From Pycnococcus provasolii (Eukaryota; Chlorophyta; Pseudoscourfieldiophyceae; Pseudoscourfieldiales; Pycnococcaceae): a stretch of 64,000 bases of DNA. Below are positions 1-11,144 of this stretch, in pieces (positions within the stretch are counted from its first letter, which is position 1; every line of letters starts with the position of its first letter). The position numbers and the translations under genes are program-made. Under the pieces are notes generated by a model, which was not told the DNA's origin, did no database searches, and saw nothing but the letters and a program-made list of their open reading frames with translations. Location: NCBI GenBank assembly GCA_938743325.2, contig OW568866.1, positions 310,001-374,000 of the forward strand, read 5' to 3'.

Positions 1-1425
1 GCGCTTACCCTTTTCCCCTCGGCGGGCAGTCGGGGATCCACAATGGAGTTGGTACTCTGTCGCATAGACTATGGTTTAGGGTTACTGTAGCTCGTGACCC
101 TCCTCGTGACGTTGGGATCCGTTCAAGCTGTTGCGCTTTTCTCTCTTCGGCGGTGGGCGGTGGCTTCTGGCGGTGGCCCTGACTCCACCTGACGAGACCA
201 CTGTTTGGCAAGTCACACATCACGAATGTAGCAGGATGGGTCATATGCAGAGATCGTTGCCTTCGACTCCCGGCAGCCCGGAGAAGAAAAAAATCAATCT
301 GACTGGCGGAAACGCCCTTGCGAACGATTTGAGGTGCGGATTTTCTTTGGAAAATGCAGAAAAAGAGAGGGCCGAGGCCATTGAAGCCATTTTACACAGC
401 AAACAAATTACGAGCCGACGAGAGGAAGCTGGCCATGCGTACGTGTGCGTCCCGAGCATGGGTAGGAAAATTCACAAAATGCTGGTAAAAAGCGCCAAAG
501 AAACAGGTGGCCCTAAAGAAACAGAAAAAAAGGAGGAAAAAAGCTCGAAAAACGAAACACCACACCCACACCAAACCAAACCAAACCCGTGTTTTTTGGA
601 GGGTTTGGGACACAACCCTTGTGCTTGTGTGTTGTGTTGTGTTGTTTTGACGGGCTGGCGTTCCGTTTCCGTTTAGGGTAGGAAGGGTAGGGTGGGTCGG
701 AGGGCGCCCCCCCCGGCCCTGCCAATCTGCCCAATAGTTATGGGTTTCCCGGAGAGCATGAATTGGTGGAGCAACCAACCCCTCCTCTCCTCTCCTCTCC
801 CTGTCGTCCCCTTCTCCCGGTCCCCGCCCCCTCCCCCCCTCCCCCCCTCTCCCGGGCCCGACACATCTCCATTGGGTCACCGTCACCGCCATTTCCTATC
901 TCCCAAGTAATAACCCGTCTATCCGTACCAGGCGGTCTCACCTTCGCACGCGCGCAAGCAACGAGCTGCTTGCCGTACCACAGCAACTACACGGGACCTG
1001 CTGGTGACTTTCCTGACGCAAATCGGTCGACTCGCACACCTGTACCGGGATACAAAAAGGACACATGTACGTGCAGATTTGAGCGGGATGGACCCCTACG
1101 GGGTGGGGGGAAATATTTTGTGGGTGTGCGTTGCGCGGCTGAGGCAACCACGTGGATTCTTTGCCCTGCGTGTGCCCTGCGAAATAAATGGCGTGCTTGC
1201 TTCGTGCGCACACGTTTGCGCAGTGCGCAAGAAAATACCACGACACGGAACACCGGGGAAAACGCAGCCATTTTGGTCCCCTGGGCGAAAAATATCCTTC
1301 CACGGCAAAAGGCATATGCACGACACAACTCACTCGAAAACTCGCCCACGACACACAACACAACCAAATTCACTGCACGCAGACTTTCACGGTAACGCCG
1401 CTGGAGTGTAGGGCGAACTTGCACG
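1..1425. other. 5' flank without a supported gene
   Basis: Open frames exist on both strands, but they are short, overlap each other and are rich in Pro/Arg/Gly or Lys/Thr runs, with no recognisable domain. A fragment of telomere-type repeat precedes a TACTGTA heptamer near position 80. The last 200 bases before the SIN3 ATG presumably include its promoter and 5' UTR, but no clear TATA box is seen. Confidence 0.6.
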
Positions 1426-4400
1426 ATGGTTCCTCCCCCCGTCCCGCCGCCACCTCAGTCAGAGAAGGACCGCAGGCTTACGCAGCGTGACGCACTGACT
1501 TACCTGCGCGAGGTGAAGGAGAAATTCAAGAACGAGCGTTACGTCTACGAGGCGTTCCTGGACATCATGAAGAAGTTCAAGTCACAAGAGTACGTTTTTG
1601 TTTTGCATGCTTCGTGGGTGCACACACACGGGACGGGAGACTGCTGTGAGCCATTCGGACTACCGCAAAGCTGGGACGGATATGGGCGAGATGATCCGCG
1701 CTGACGGAGGCGAACGTGCGCAACCAAGCCTGATCATGCGAGATGATTTGATTCTACGCGACTGCACGGGCAGCAGCACGGAGGCATCTGCACGCGCGTG
1801 TCAGCATCTTGGAGCTGCGGAGGAGGCATCAGCCGTGGAGTCTTCCATGGTCCAGCTCGGGGGGCCCCGCCCCGCCCCGGGAGGCGGGGGGCCCTGAGAG
1901 ACCCCCCGGGTCTCCCTCCGCTGGAGGGTGCGCGGTGGAAACAGCTCTCCTGCTTTCGTCTCGCGGCTCGGGAGGCCTTTGGCGAGTCCAGCTGGGTTTG
2001 GGTTTGGGTTTGGGTGCCCCGAAAGCACGCAAATAAAATCCAAACCCTCGGCTGGCCGGCCGTCTGTCTGTCTGTCTCGGGAAATACACAGCTCTTCTCT
2101 TGGTTGGCTGGCTCGCACTTCTTCTCAGCAGATCTCCCGTGAGGGTGGGGGAGGGAGATTGGCCTTTTTTTGCTTTTGCTTTAGGGTTACGGGTTAGGGT
2201 TTTGTCTTGCTTTTTGGTTTGGTTTGTGTCTGCTCTATCTTTGTGTTTGTGTTGGCTTAACTCACACTCCCTCTCTCTCTCTCTCTCCCTCCCTCCCTCT
2301 CTCCCTCCAATCCAGGCTCAACACGCAGGGCGTGATTGACAAGGTGAAGGTTCTGTTTCGTGGACACCGGTCGCTCATCCTCGGCTTCAACACGTTTCTT
2401 CCCCCGCCGTACGAGATCAAACTGCCACCTGAGCCGCCGCCGGGACAACAGCGCGATGCGAAGCAGCCGGTGGAGTTCAATCAGGCAATCTCGTACGTAA
2501 ACAAGATCAAGCAGCGCTTCTCGGACAACGAGCGCGTCTACAAGCAGTTCCTGGAGATTCTCAACCTGTACCGAAAGGCGCAGAAGAGCATTACGCACGT
2601 GTATGCGGAGGTGGCGAAGCTGTTCAAGGATCACAAGGACCTGCTCGAGGAGTTTGAGAATTTCCTGCCCGAGGATCGCACGCAAAGTGGCGCCAAATCC
2701 AAGGCGACGTCGCGCAAGTCTGGCAAGGGACCGCCGGGACCACCTGTGACTGGCAGCGCGCAGAAGCGCAAGCAGCAGCGCGGAGGAGCGCGCGCAGAGG
2801 AAGAGGAGGTGCCCACAACCAAGAGCGGCAAACCCGTCGCTCAGGCACCTGGAGCCAACCTTGCAAGAGAGCTTGGCTTCTTCGATCGCGTCAAGAACAG
2901 GCTGCGCAGCAAGGATGCGTACCAGGACTTTCTCAAGTGCCTGCATCTCTTCAACACCGAGGTGGTGTCGAAGCGAGAGCTTCTCAGGCTCGTGCAGGAC
3001 GTGCTCGGCCAGAAGAACGGCGATCTGTTGCAGGGATTCGACGAGCTGGTCACGCGCTGCGAGGCGATCGAGCTCGACGTGAACGAGCTCGAGCGTCACG
3101 CGTCGGAGCCCAGGGGTGCTCTGTACGACGGAGGCCTGTACGGATCAGGTGCCGGAGGCTCGAGCCGAGGCTTGGGATCCAAGGAGGCGGCGAAGATGCG
3201 CGCCATCGCAAGGATGGAGGCTTTCCTGTCGAGGCCCATCTCCGAGCTCGATCTCAGCGAATGCGAGAGGTGCACCACGTCGTACCGCCTGCTTCCCAAG
3301 ACGTACCCGAAGGCGATCTGCACGCATCGATCAGACCTCGAGTTCTCTGTGCTCAACGACCACTGGGTCAGCGTCACCACGGGATCGGAGGACTACTCGT
3401 TCAAGCACATGCGCAAGAACCAGTACGAGGAGGCGCTGTTCCGCTGCGAGGATGACCGCTTCGAGCTGGAGATGATCCTTCACTCGAACAAAATGGCGAT
3501 TGATTGCTTTTCGAAGATCCACGTGCACGTCGAAGAGGCGAATCTGATTTCGTCTCTGCAAGCGCGGCAGGCGTACGCCATTCCCGAGGAATTCCTGCCC
3601 ATATCGCCCATATGCTACCGATGCGTGGACAAGATTTACGGCGACCATGGTGCCGAGGTGGTGTCACTGCTGAAGCGCTACCCTGGCGCCGCGGTCGGCA
3701 CCGTGCTCGAGCGCCTGAAGCAGAAGCAGGAGGAATGGACCAAGGTGCAGCAGGAGATGAATCGCGTGTGGCGCGACGTGTACGAGAAGAACTACCACAA
3801 GAGCCTGGACCATCGCAGCTTCTACTTCAAGCAGCAGGACCAGAAGGCGCTCAAGCCGAAGTGGATGATCACGGAGCTGAAGGAGGCGTCGGAGAAGGCG
3901 AAGGCGTTTGCCTACAACGGCAGCGGAACGCTGTACATCAACAACACGCTCGTCGCGCCGAGTGGCGAGGAAGGATCGGCTCCCTCGAAGGGCGACGGCG
4001 CGCTGCAGACGGAAGATCAGTGCATCATCTCGATGTTCTCATCCGTGCCCGCGGTAGTTGCGTCGGCGGCGTCCGCACACGCTGCGCGCAGAAGCTGCCG
4101 CCGGGAATATCCAGGCGCGTCATTTGCTCCTAAAATCAACGCAGATATGGAGCTCAGCTGCTCGGATAAGACTGTTCACGATGACGTGTACCACGTCATA
4201 AGGCACGCAGCCCGCGAGACGCTAAGTGTCGATGGATGCCGTAAGGTGCTCACGATGTGGCGCACCTTCGTCGAGCCGTTCTATGGCTTGCCATATCGCT
4301 CGGAGGAGGAGGATCACATGGTGCCGGAGATGATGGAAGAAGAGGAGGAGGTGGTGGCGGAGGAGGAGGCCCCCGCGGAGGTGCCGAAAGAGGAGGAGAA

Positions 4401-6570
4401 GGCTGACGAGGAGGAGGCTGATGCGAAGAAGGCTTCAAAGAAGGGGGCCGCTGCGTCGAAGAAGAATTCCAACGGCGTGAAGAAAGATGCCACAGCACCT
4501 GCGGCGGATGGCAGCGGCGACGATGCAGCAGACGGTGGCGACGAGGGCGCCGGCGCCGGTGCATCTCAGCGCACACGCCGTGGAAAGGGTGAGGCGGAGG
4601 CGGCACCGAGTCGCACGACGCGCTCCGGTCGTCCCACGCCAGATAAGCGTGGCGGCGAGGCCATGGATGTGGATGCTGCTGCGCCGGAGGAGGCGGTGAA
4701 GGAGGAAGCCGAGGAGCCAGCTCGTGCGCCAGCAAAGAAGAAGGGCGGCGCCGCGGCAAAGCGAGGCGGTGGAGGGCGTTCTGCAAACAATCGTAATCGC
4801 GGTGGCCGCAATGTGAGCCGCGGCGGCAGAGCCGCCGCTGCGCCCGAGGAGGAGATGGACGTGGACGAGGACAAGGAGGAGGATGCGGATGCTGCCGAGG
4901 CGGAGGAGAAGGCGGAGACGGAGGCGGAGGAGAAGGATGACTCGCCTGTCGAGGACGAGGAGGCGGAGGAGGAGGAAGAGGAGGAGGAGGAGGAGGAGGA
5001 GGCGGAGGAGGAGGAGGAAGAGGAGGAGGAGGATGCTCCCAAGGCGCGCCGTGGAGGCAAGCCGAGCGGCAGCAAGAAGTCAAAGAAGAAGTCGAGCAAG
5101 TCGAAGCAGAAAAAGAAGAAGTCGTCCGACGACGAAGATGACGACGACGAAGAAGAAGCTGCTGATCTTGACGACGAGGAGGATAACGGCGCGACGGCTG
5201 ACGGCGACTCCCACGCCGGATGCCGGCCGCTCGCACCTTGGCTAGGAGCTTGGCCGGCACGCTTTGGAGGTGCGCACATGGTGCACGTCTCTGGTTCCGA
5301 CGGTGGCGCTGCTCCGGCGGGTGCGATGGAGTGCGTGGTGCGCCACTTTGCCACGGAGCAGCAGAAGATCCCCTCGCAAGACGACTCGGCCAACGACAGG
5401 ATGGAAGGCACGCTGCGACGCAGGGTATTCTACGGACACGACGTGTTCTACATCCTTTTCCGCCTTCACCGTCACCTCTACGAGCGCATGCAGTCCGCTC
5501 GCGAGTCGAGCAGGAAGATGGGTGCGCTTCGCACAAAAAAGGGTGACGATGCAGGCGCCGCCGGCGCCGCAGGAGCGGCAGGCTCCAATGCGTCGATTGG
5601 CGGCGACAGCGCTGCCGCAGGCACTGAGGCTGACAAGGTGCACCGCGAGTTCACCACACTGCTCGAGAATACACTTAGCAATCATATGGATGCGTCGGTG
5701 TACGAAGACGAGTGCCGCCTTCTGATGGGCACGTCGTCGTACGTGCTGTTCACGCTCGACAAGCTGATCCACAAGGTTGTGAAGCAGGTTTCGCAGCTTC
5801 TCAGTGACGACGGCTCGGTCAAATTGCACCATCTGTACCAATACGAGTGCTCGCGGAACCTTGGCCCGGACGCGACGCTAAACGAAGTTGTTCTTCGTGG
5901 CATATTGAATGAGCAGATCTACGCGCTGAACGCATACAGCGCCGTGGGATGCAACGAGGAGCAGTTCTACCGCTTCGAGACTCTAGCGGACGACAGCCAG
6001 CCGAAGGAGAGCAGCTACTATGCGATGAAACTCGGCATCAGTCTGGTGGACATGAGCAGTGCGGAGCGCGTGCGCGAGGCGTTCTATGCGAGCGCGGGGC
6101 ACAGCGTCATGGACGCGGAGTTCGCCTCGTACCTGCGCGAGTACGTTGACGGCGACGTCGAGGAGCAGCTGTCTGCGCCTGGCGGAGATGGCAGCAAAGT
6201 GCTGCTCCGTCGATGCGTGTCGCGCGTGCAGCAGGCTGCGGCGGTAGGTGCCGCGCCCGAAAAGCAGGCCAAGGGCCGTGGCGGGCGCAAGAGCGCCGGA
6301 GCCGCCACCACAACCTCTATGCAGCAGATGCCTCCACCCCCGCGCCCGTGGAATGGCCTGGAGTGCAAGCTGTCGACCACGAGCTCGAAGGTGAGCTACG
6401 TGCTCGACACTGAGGACGTCTTTTACCGTGCTCCTGGCGTGCACGGCCGCCCGCCTCTCGCGAAGCGTGCACGTTCGAGCAAGCAGTGGCAGGCAAAGGC
6501 GCAGCACTTCCGGCGGTGGGTGCAGGAGACTTCTAAAGATGCCGCTGGCGCCGAAAATATGGGCGTCTAA
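1426..6570 (+). CDS. SIN3: SIN3-type transcriptional corepressor scaffold
   Basis: Nuclear scaffold that recruits histone deacetylase (Rpd3/HDAC) to repressors. The gene has two exons, 1426-1589 and 2316-6570, with a GTACGT donor and an AG acceptor after a long pyrimidine tract. The join restores an unbroken PAH1 helix (FKSQE-LNTQGVIDKV) and gives about 1472 residues. Seen in order: PAH1 (about residues 12-85), PAH2 (106-173), a diverged PAH3 (240-300), the HDAC-interacting region with the typical LPKTYPKA and LNDHWVS motifs (from about 365), and a C-terminal Sin3a_C-like part after residue 1030. Residues about 720-1015 are a long Glu/Asp/Ala/Lys low-complexity insert between the HDAC region and the C-terminal domain. 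The ATG at 1426 is the first in frame and lies just before PAH1. Confidence 0.93.
1590..2315 (+). other. SIN3 intron 1
   Basis: Intron of 726 bases starting GTACGT and ending in a long CT-rich tract followed by CCAG. It is unusually long for this window, where other introns are 70-176 bases. It contains a GC-rich near-palindrome around 1858-1895 (GGGGGGCCCC against GGGGGGCCCT) and a short telomere-type TTAGGG stretch at 2181-2201. The phase (two bases, then one) is supported by the restored PAH1 helix. Confidence 0.85.
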
Positions 6571-6654
6571 AAGGCGGCTTGCAAAAACACGTCGAACTGT
6601 AGAAGAGATAAGAGATGTGGGATGCTGTGTTGGGGTACGTGCATTTTTCTGTGG

Positions 6655-6724
6655 AGAGAGAGACAGAGAAAGAGAGAGAGAGAGAGAGAGGGTGAGTGAG
6701 AGAGTGTGTGTGTGAGAGAGAGAT
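6655..6724. repeat. GA/GT microsatellite downstream of SIN3
   Basis: A purine-rich simple repeat (mostly GAGAGA with GTGTGT) lies in the 270-base gap between the stop of SIN3 and the stop of the convergent gene at 6841. No other feature was seen in this gap. Confidence 0.85.
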
Positions 6725-6840
6725 TGTGTGAGTGAGTGAAAGGGAATTTTTGATATTGAGTGAGAGAAGAGTTGTGTATGCGAATTTCTGATAGTAAAAG
6801 AAAAACAATTGGACAAAATACAAGATTTATATTTCACATG

Positions 6841-8784
6841 TCACGCGTTGCTCGTCACCTCGTCAAGTGCAAATTGTATATTCAAGGCGAGTGTCTCGCT
6901 TAGCTCCACCTCGGCATCGCTGCGGCGAGCCTCTGTCTCAAGAGCGACGCGAAGTCGCTGCACATGTGCCTCAATCTCGGCTGCAAGCGCCTCGGCATTT
7001 GCACGGTCGTAAGCGGCGAGCGCCTGCGAAAGCTCCTCGGGTCCACCGTGAGCGCTTACCATAGCGACAGCCGCTGCTGATGCGGCATGCGCGACGCTAG
7101 CTGGTGACGGCGGCGAGGCTTGCGTCGGTGTTGGCGTTGGAGTCCTGCGTGCCGGCGGTGGAAGCGCCGCATTGCCTCGGCTTCTACCCGATGCCGGGCG
7201 AGTACGGCGGTCAGTTGGTGACCTCGTTGCAGTTGCACGTGCTGGTGCTGGCGATGGAGAACGCTGCTGCTGCTGAGGAGACGTTGATGAGGGGTTCGCG
7301 TTGGTTTGGGAAGGTGAGCTGGACACGACGGACGAGGCGATCTGCAACGCATCTTCGTCGGATATGTCACTTGAGAGGCTTGAGAGGTACAGCGTGACGA
7401 GAAATTCTGGAACGACGCACGAGGGATCGGCGGCGACCACGCAATCGCCGTTGTCATTGCCATTGCTCCCACCCCCGTCTTGGTCATTTGTTAGCATGCG
7501 GCACAGAATCACATGGTGAAGTGGCATGAAAGTTCCGTCATCTCGCTGCTGCTGCTGCTGCTGCTGCTGCTCGTCGTCGGCACCGCCGCTTGCTGCGAGA
7601 GACATGGGCTCGACCATCACATCGTCAACGGCTGAAGATGCAGGCTCGTGCGCGGCGGCATAGCGCGCGAGCTCTCGTGTTGTGGCTGCACGTACGTTCG
7701 TCGTTTTCCACGACGATGTTGCCTCGCCTTGCAGTGCACGAAATGCGCACGCCTCCGCGTCTGCGCATCGCTTCTCGTACGTATTATCCACCGTTCCGGC
7801 TTGCCACGACGTGTGCAGCGTTACGGGCGTCGTCGGAGACGGCGTGGCCAGCACAAGGCGACGGAGTGCGCCATCGGCGCGCGTTCCTCTGGCTGTCGGC
7901 ACTTTCGAGAAGACGCGAGGCGCCGCCTGTACGACATGATCGTCGCCGTGCACGCCGAATAGAAGCAGGCGATCGACGTGCCCGTGAGGCGCGTGCAGGA
8001 ACATGCCTCTCTCCTTGCACATCCCTCCTCGCGTGCTCCTCGCGTGCTCGTAGTGTCGCATGGGACTCCACGGAACTGCGGCTGCATCTGCGAGCTTTGC
8101 GTTTTCCCCACCGACATCAGCGAACACGATGCGACACACTGCGAGCACTCTCACACTGCCTTGCTTGCTCGTCGACGTGTGCTTGGGGACAAATCTGTGC
8201 GGGATCCCGGCTGTGCCTTGTACGTTTGAATTTGTGTGTATTGCTTGTGATTTGTCCTGGTGGTCATTGTTGTGGTCCTTGTAGGCGGCCAGTCTCACCG
8301 CGTCCGCGACGCGCTTCCACGCTTCCGACGTGGGTGTAAGCGCCTGCAGGCTTGCATACCTCGCGGTCACCTCGTGCCGCACGTGCTTCGCCATCGCCGC
8401 GGCGTTCGCGGTTGCGTGCGCACTAGCCCTCGCCATTGCCAAGGCGTTCGCTTTTGTTCTCAGCTTTTCAGTCTCTTGCGCGCGGCACGACGCCAGTTCG
8501 CGCGACGCCGCGAGCAGCGACGCCGGCAGCTGTCCTTGCACGTACTTTCTCGCGAGCGCGTTGGCGTGTTGTGCGTATGCGTGTGCGTTTGATTCGGCGT
8601 TGTGCGCGATGGCGTCGAGCGAGTGCGCGAAGAGGGAGGCGCGCAAGCGTGTGAGAACGACTTGGTGGGAGGCGGCAGAGGCGGCGTTGGCGCGAGGGAG
8701 CAGAGAGGGAGCATGATGAGAGGGGGCATGATGAGAGGGGGCATGAGAGGGAGCATGATGAGAGGGAGCATGAGCGTCCGCCAT
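6841..8784 (-). CDS. Unrecognised protein with weak PARP-like C-terminal motifs
   Basis: Single open frame of about 647 residues from the ATG at 8784; an upstream in-frame ATG at 8880 would add 32 residues. The N-terminus has tandem His-Ala-Pro-Ser repeats. An Ala-rich helical stretch follows, and the C-terminus has Gln, Ser/Pro and Thr-Pro runs. Two stretches, VRVLAVCRIVFADVG and HHVILCRMLTN followed by VPEFLVTLYL, recall the CRxL and yPEFLV strands near the end of poly(ADP-ribose) polymerase catalytic domains. The H-Y-E triad is not evident, so this is only a hint and no function is assigned. The gene is convergent with SIN3. Confidence 0.6.
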   Translation of the reverse strand: MADAHAPSHHAPSHAPSHHAPSHHAPSLLPRANAASAASHQVVLTRLRASLFAHSLDAIAHNAESNAHAYAQHANALARKYVQGQLPASLLAASRELASCRAQETEKLRTKANALAMARASAHATANAAAMAKHVRHEVTARYASLQALTPTSEAWKRVADAVRLAAYKDHNNDHQDKSQAIHTNSNVQGTAGIPHRFVPKHTSTSKQGSVRVLAVCRIVFADVGGENAKLADAAAVPWSPMRHYEHARSTRGGMCKERGMFLHAPHGHVDRLLLFGVHGDDHVVQAAPRVFSKVPTARGTRADGALRRLVLATPSPTTPVTLHTSWQAGTVDNTYEKRCADAEACAFRALQGEATSSWKTTNVRAATTRELARYAAAHEPASSAVDDVMVEPMSLAASGGADDEQQQQQQQQRDDGTFMPLHHVILCRMLTNDQDGGGSNGNDNGDCVVAADPSCVVPEFLVTLYLSSLSSDISDEDALQIASSVVSSSPSQTNANPSSTSPQQQQRSPSPAPARATATRSPTDRRTRPASGRSRGNAALPPPARRTPTPTPTQASPPSPASVAHAASAAAVAMVSAHGGPEELSQALAAYDRANAEALAAEIEAHVQRLRVALETEARRSDAEVELSETLALNIQFALDEVTSNA

Positions 8785-8880
8785 CGGAAGAGTTGAAACC
8801 GAAAAATGAGGGCGCGCTGCATCCAGAGGGCGAGGAGGGCGGCAACAGACCGGATTCTTGAATCGTTGAATCTTGACCAT

Positions 8881-9429
8881 GTGCAGCAGTGCAGGATCAA
8901 GAGTCTTGCAAGGCCGGCAACAAGCTCATGCCTCATTGTACTGTAATTGCACTGTAAAGTAAAGTATTCTTGACCACGTGAACGGTGAACCACCCTTATT
9001 AATACAAAAACACAACGATACCTCGGGATGAAAAAGGGAAAATCACCGGCCGCAAACACCGGCCGCAAATGCAAATACTGTACGGTAGGGCCGCAAATGC
9101 TCAAAACCCCAAACAGAACCCCCAAACGGTCAAACAAACAGAACCCCCAAACAAACAGAACCCCCAAACAGAAAAATCCCGACCTAATCAGGGTGAATTC
9201 AGTAATGGTGCAAGAGTGGAACCCCACCTCTAGAATTGTGTGCCAGGTGTCCCCTCCCTCTAAATTATCCTTCCCCCTTGGGCTTTCTTTCCCCACTCCC
9301 AATAGCAGAGGTGGCGGCGCTTCGTTGCAAGCAAATAGAGTCACACACGGTGCCGGTGGCAATTCAACTGGTCTTTCCGCGCAGCGATTCCTGTCATCAC
9401 TCCACTGGTGCCTTCACTTGGTGCCAAGC
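8881..9429. other. Intergenic region, divergent promoters
   Basis: Separates two genes pointing away from each other. It contains two TACTGTA heptamers (about 8940 and 9078) and a short AAACAGAACCCCCAAAC tandem stretch at about 9110-9175. The reading frame of the downstream transporter stays open back to 9028, but that part is low complexity and was not included. Confidence 0.5.
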
Positions 9430-10719
9430 ATGCCGCCACTCCGGTGTTCATCTCACACAAAACACATACAACACATTAATCTCTCGCACTCTCCCTGCCG
9501 CCGCCCGCTCGCACACGCCCCGGCATCACGACTTGCTGCAGCTCAAGTCAGGAGTGACGCGACACATTCGCCGTCGGCGCTGGTAGCAAAAAAAGGTGCT
9601 TCGTCCGCACAGACCATGCGTGGATACGTACGACGCGTACATACGGCAAATCGAACGAGTGCGCTTCTGCCGAAGACAAAGTCGGACGTGCGAGCGCGAT
9701 CCACAACGAGCGAGGATGCGCAAGCAGACACGGAAGGCGACAAGAAGGGCGTGATGGTGGGACGACTTCTGCTCGTTGCCGTCGCCGCGTCGTACGGAAG
9801 TCTCACCGTCGCACTGCGCTACGTCTTCCTCTCAGCTGGACCTCCGCTGCCTTCTGCGCTTTCGTTCGTGCGCTCGATTCTCGTCGCGTTGTGCTTTGTT
9901 CCCATACTCGCGAAGGGCACCGCAGTTCAGCGCTCGCCGTCGGAGAAGAGCACTCCACCCGCTTTCTGGCGTGCGGCCTTCGAACTCGCCATCTGGAACT
10001 TTCTTAGTCAGGGATTGCAGAATGCGGGATGCGCATTCACCGACGCCGGGCGCGCGTCGTTCCTCACGCAAACGGCAATCGTCTTTACGCCGGTGATTGC
10101 CGCATTTCGCGGCGACTCCATGCCGCCGCTCACGCTCCCGGCTGTGCTGTGCGCCTTCTTGGGCGTCGTCCTTCTCGCGTGCGGCGGTAGCAGCGCGGCA
10201 GGTGGGTTGAGCCTCAGCCTAAACCTCGGTGATATTCTCTGCCTTCTCGGGTCGGCATCCTACAGCCTTTACATTGTGCGCACGGCGGACTACGGACGCC
10301 AGGCTCTCCAGATGACGGGAATTCAGGCGTGGAAGAGTCTGTGGCTCATCGCGCTTTACTTTGCCTGGGTGGTGGTTGCATACATGCAGCTTCCCGCCGG
10401 CGCCGGGATGGTCGCACTATGGCCAGGCGTGGCGATTCTCAGCAGCTGGATTGCGCTTGCGTACTCCGCCGCCCTGCCTGGCGCTGGCGCCGACGTGATG
10501 CAGGCAATCGGCCAGTCGCGTGTGAATGCCACGGAGGCTCAGGTTCTGCTGAGTCTCGAGCCCCTGTTTGCCGCCGTGCTCGGCATATGCCTTCTCGGCG
10601 AGACGATGACCGCTCTTGCGTGCGTTGGCAGCGGCTTGATCATTGCCAGCGTTCTGCTAGCAAGTGGTGCGCTGGACGGCTACTTGCCGTCGAAAAGCGG
10701 CAGCAAGGCGTCTTCCTAA
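9430..10719 (+). CDS. EamA/DMT-family transporter, probably plastid-targeted
   Basis: About 429 residues. The first 120 or so are rich in Arg, Ser, Thr and His with few acids, like a transit peptide. Then come about ten hydrophobic segments in two EamA-type halves. Typical motifs are the Gly-Leu-Gln-Asn-Ala-Gly region and FLTQTAIVFTPVIAA in the first half, and EAQVLLSLEPLFAAVLG followed by LLGE in the second. The second set is a hallmark of drug/metabolite transporters. The substrate cannot be told from sequence. The start is uncertain: the frame is open to an ATG at 9028, and 9430 is the first ATG giving a plausible presequence. Confidence 0.82.
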   Translation: MPPLRCSSHTKHIQHINLSHSPCRRPLAHAPASRLAAAQVRSDATHSPSALVAKKGASSAQTMRGYVRRVHTANRTSALLPKTKSDVRARSTTSEDAQADTEGDKKGVMVGRLLLVAVAASYGSLTVALRYVFLSAGPPLPSALSFVRSILVALCFVPILAKGTAVQRSPSEKSTPPAFWRAAFELAIWNFLSQGLQNAGCAFTDAGRASFLTQTAIVFTPVIAAFRGDSMPPLTLPAVLCAFLGVVLLACGGSSAAGGLSLSLNLGDILCLLGSASYSLYIVRTADYGRQALQMTGIQAWKSLWLIALYFAWVVVAYMQLPAGAGMVALWPGVAILSSWIALAYSAALPGAGADVMQAIGQSRVNATEAQVLLSLEPLFAAVLGICLLGETMTALACVGSGLIIASVLLASGALDGYLPSKSGSKASS

Positions 10720-10962
10720 GTCGGATGTGATATCCGAATTACTTTAATATCCGAATTATCACTGACTGGTCTACACTACAGTATGGCAAAGCCGCATACA
10801 TTACATGACCAAACGTGTACTGTAGTCCTATGGTATATCGTCTAATCGTCGTCGTCGTAATAAAACATACTTTCCAATACAACATGAATACATAGGGTAT
10901 CTTACAGTAAGAATACCATGAACAAAAATGACTGCCAACAGCCTCATATGAAGCAGCTCGGG

Positions 10963-10989
10963 ATTAGGGTTAGGGTTAGGGTTAGGGTT
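10963..10989 (+). repeat. Interstitial TTAGGG repeat upstream of SEC23
   Basis: About four tandem TTAGGG units lie some 155 bases before the SEC23 ATG, in the 425-base gap after the transporter gene. The same gap also holds three TACAGTA/TACTGTA heptamers (about 10791, 10819, 10904). Its position suggests a telo-box-like promoter element. Confidence 0.8.
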
Positions 10990-11144
10990 CTTCTTCCAGC
11001 CTCTTCTGGCTTCTCCCCCCCTCCCCTCGGGCTCCCAGTTCTCGTTCCCGGTGCGTTTCGAGTTCTCTTGGCGCGGATTGCCATCCCCCGGACCCGTTCG
11101 GATTCGTTTCCACCCGCGCACACTCACTCGTCGACACACTGGTC

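Noticed and set aside
763-1395. Plus-strand frame of 210 codons in the left flank
   Set aside because: Pro/Ser/Arg-rich, overlapped by equally long frames on both strands, with no domain and no conserved start context.
2224-2315. Extension of the SIN3 main exon back to 2224
   Set aside because: The added residues read a CT microsatellite that is the polypyrimidine tract of the acceptor; exon 1 at 1426-1589 joins better and completes PAH1.
4250-5536. Minus-strand frame of 428 codons inside SIN3
   Set aside because: Poly-Pro and Arg shadow of the acidic SIN3 insert, with no domain of its own.
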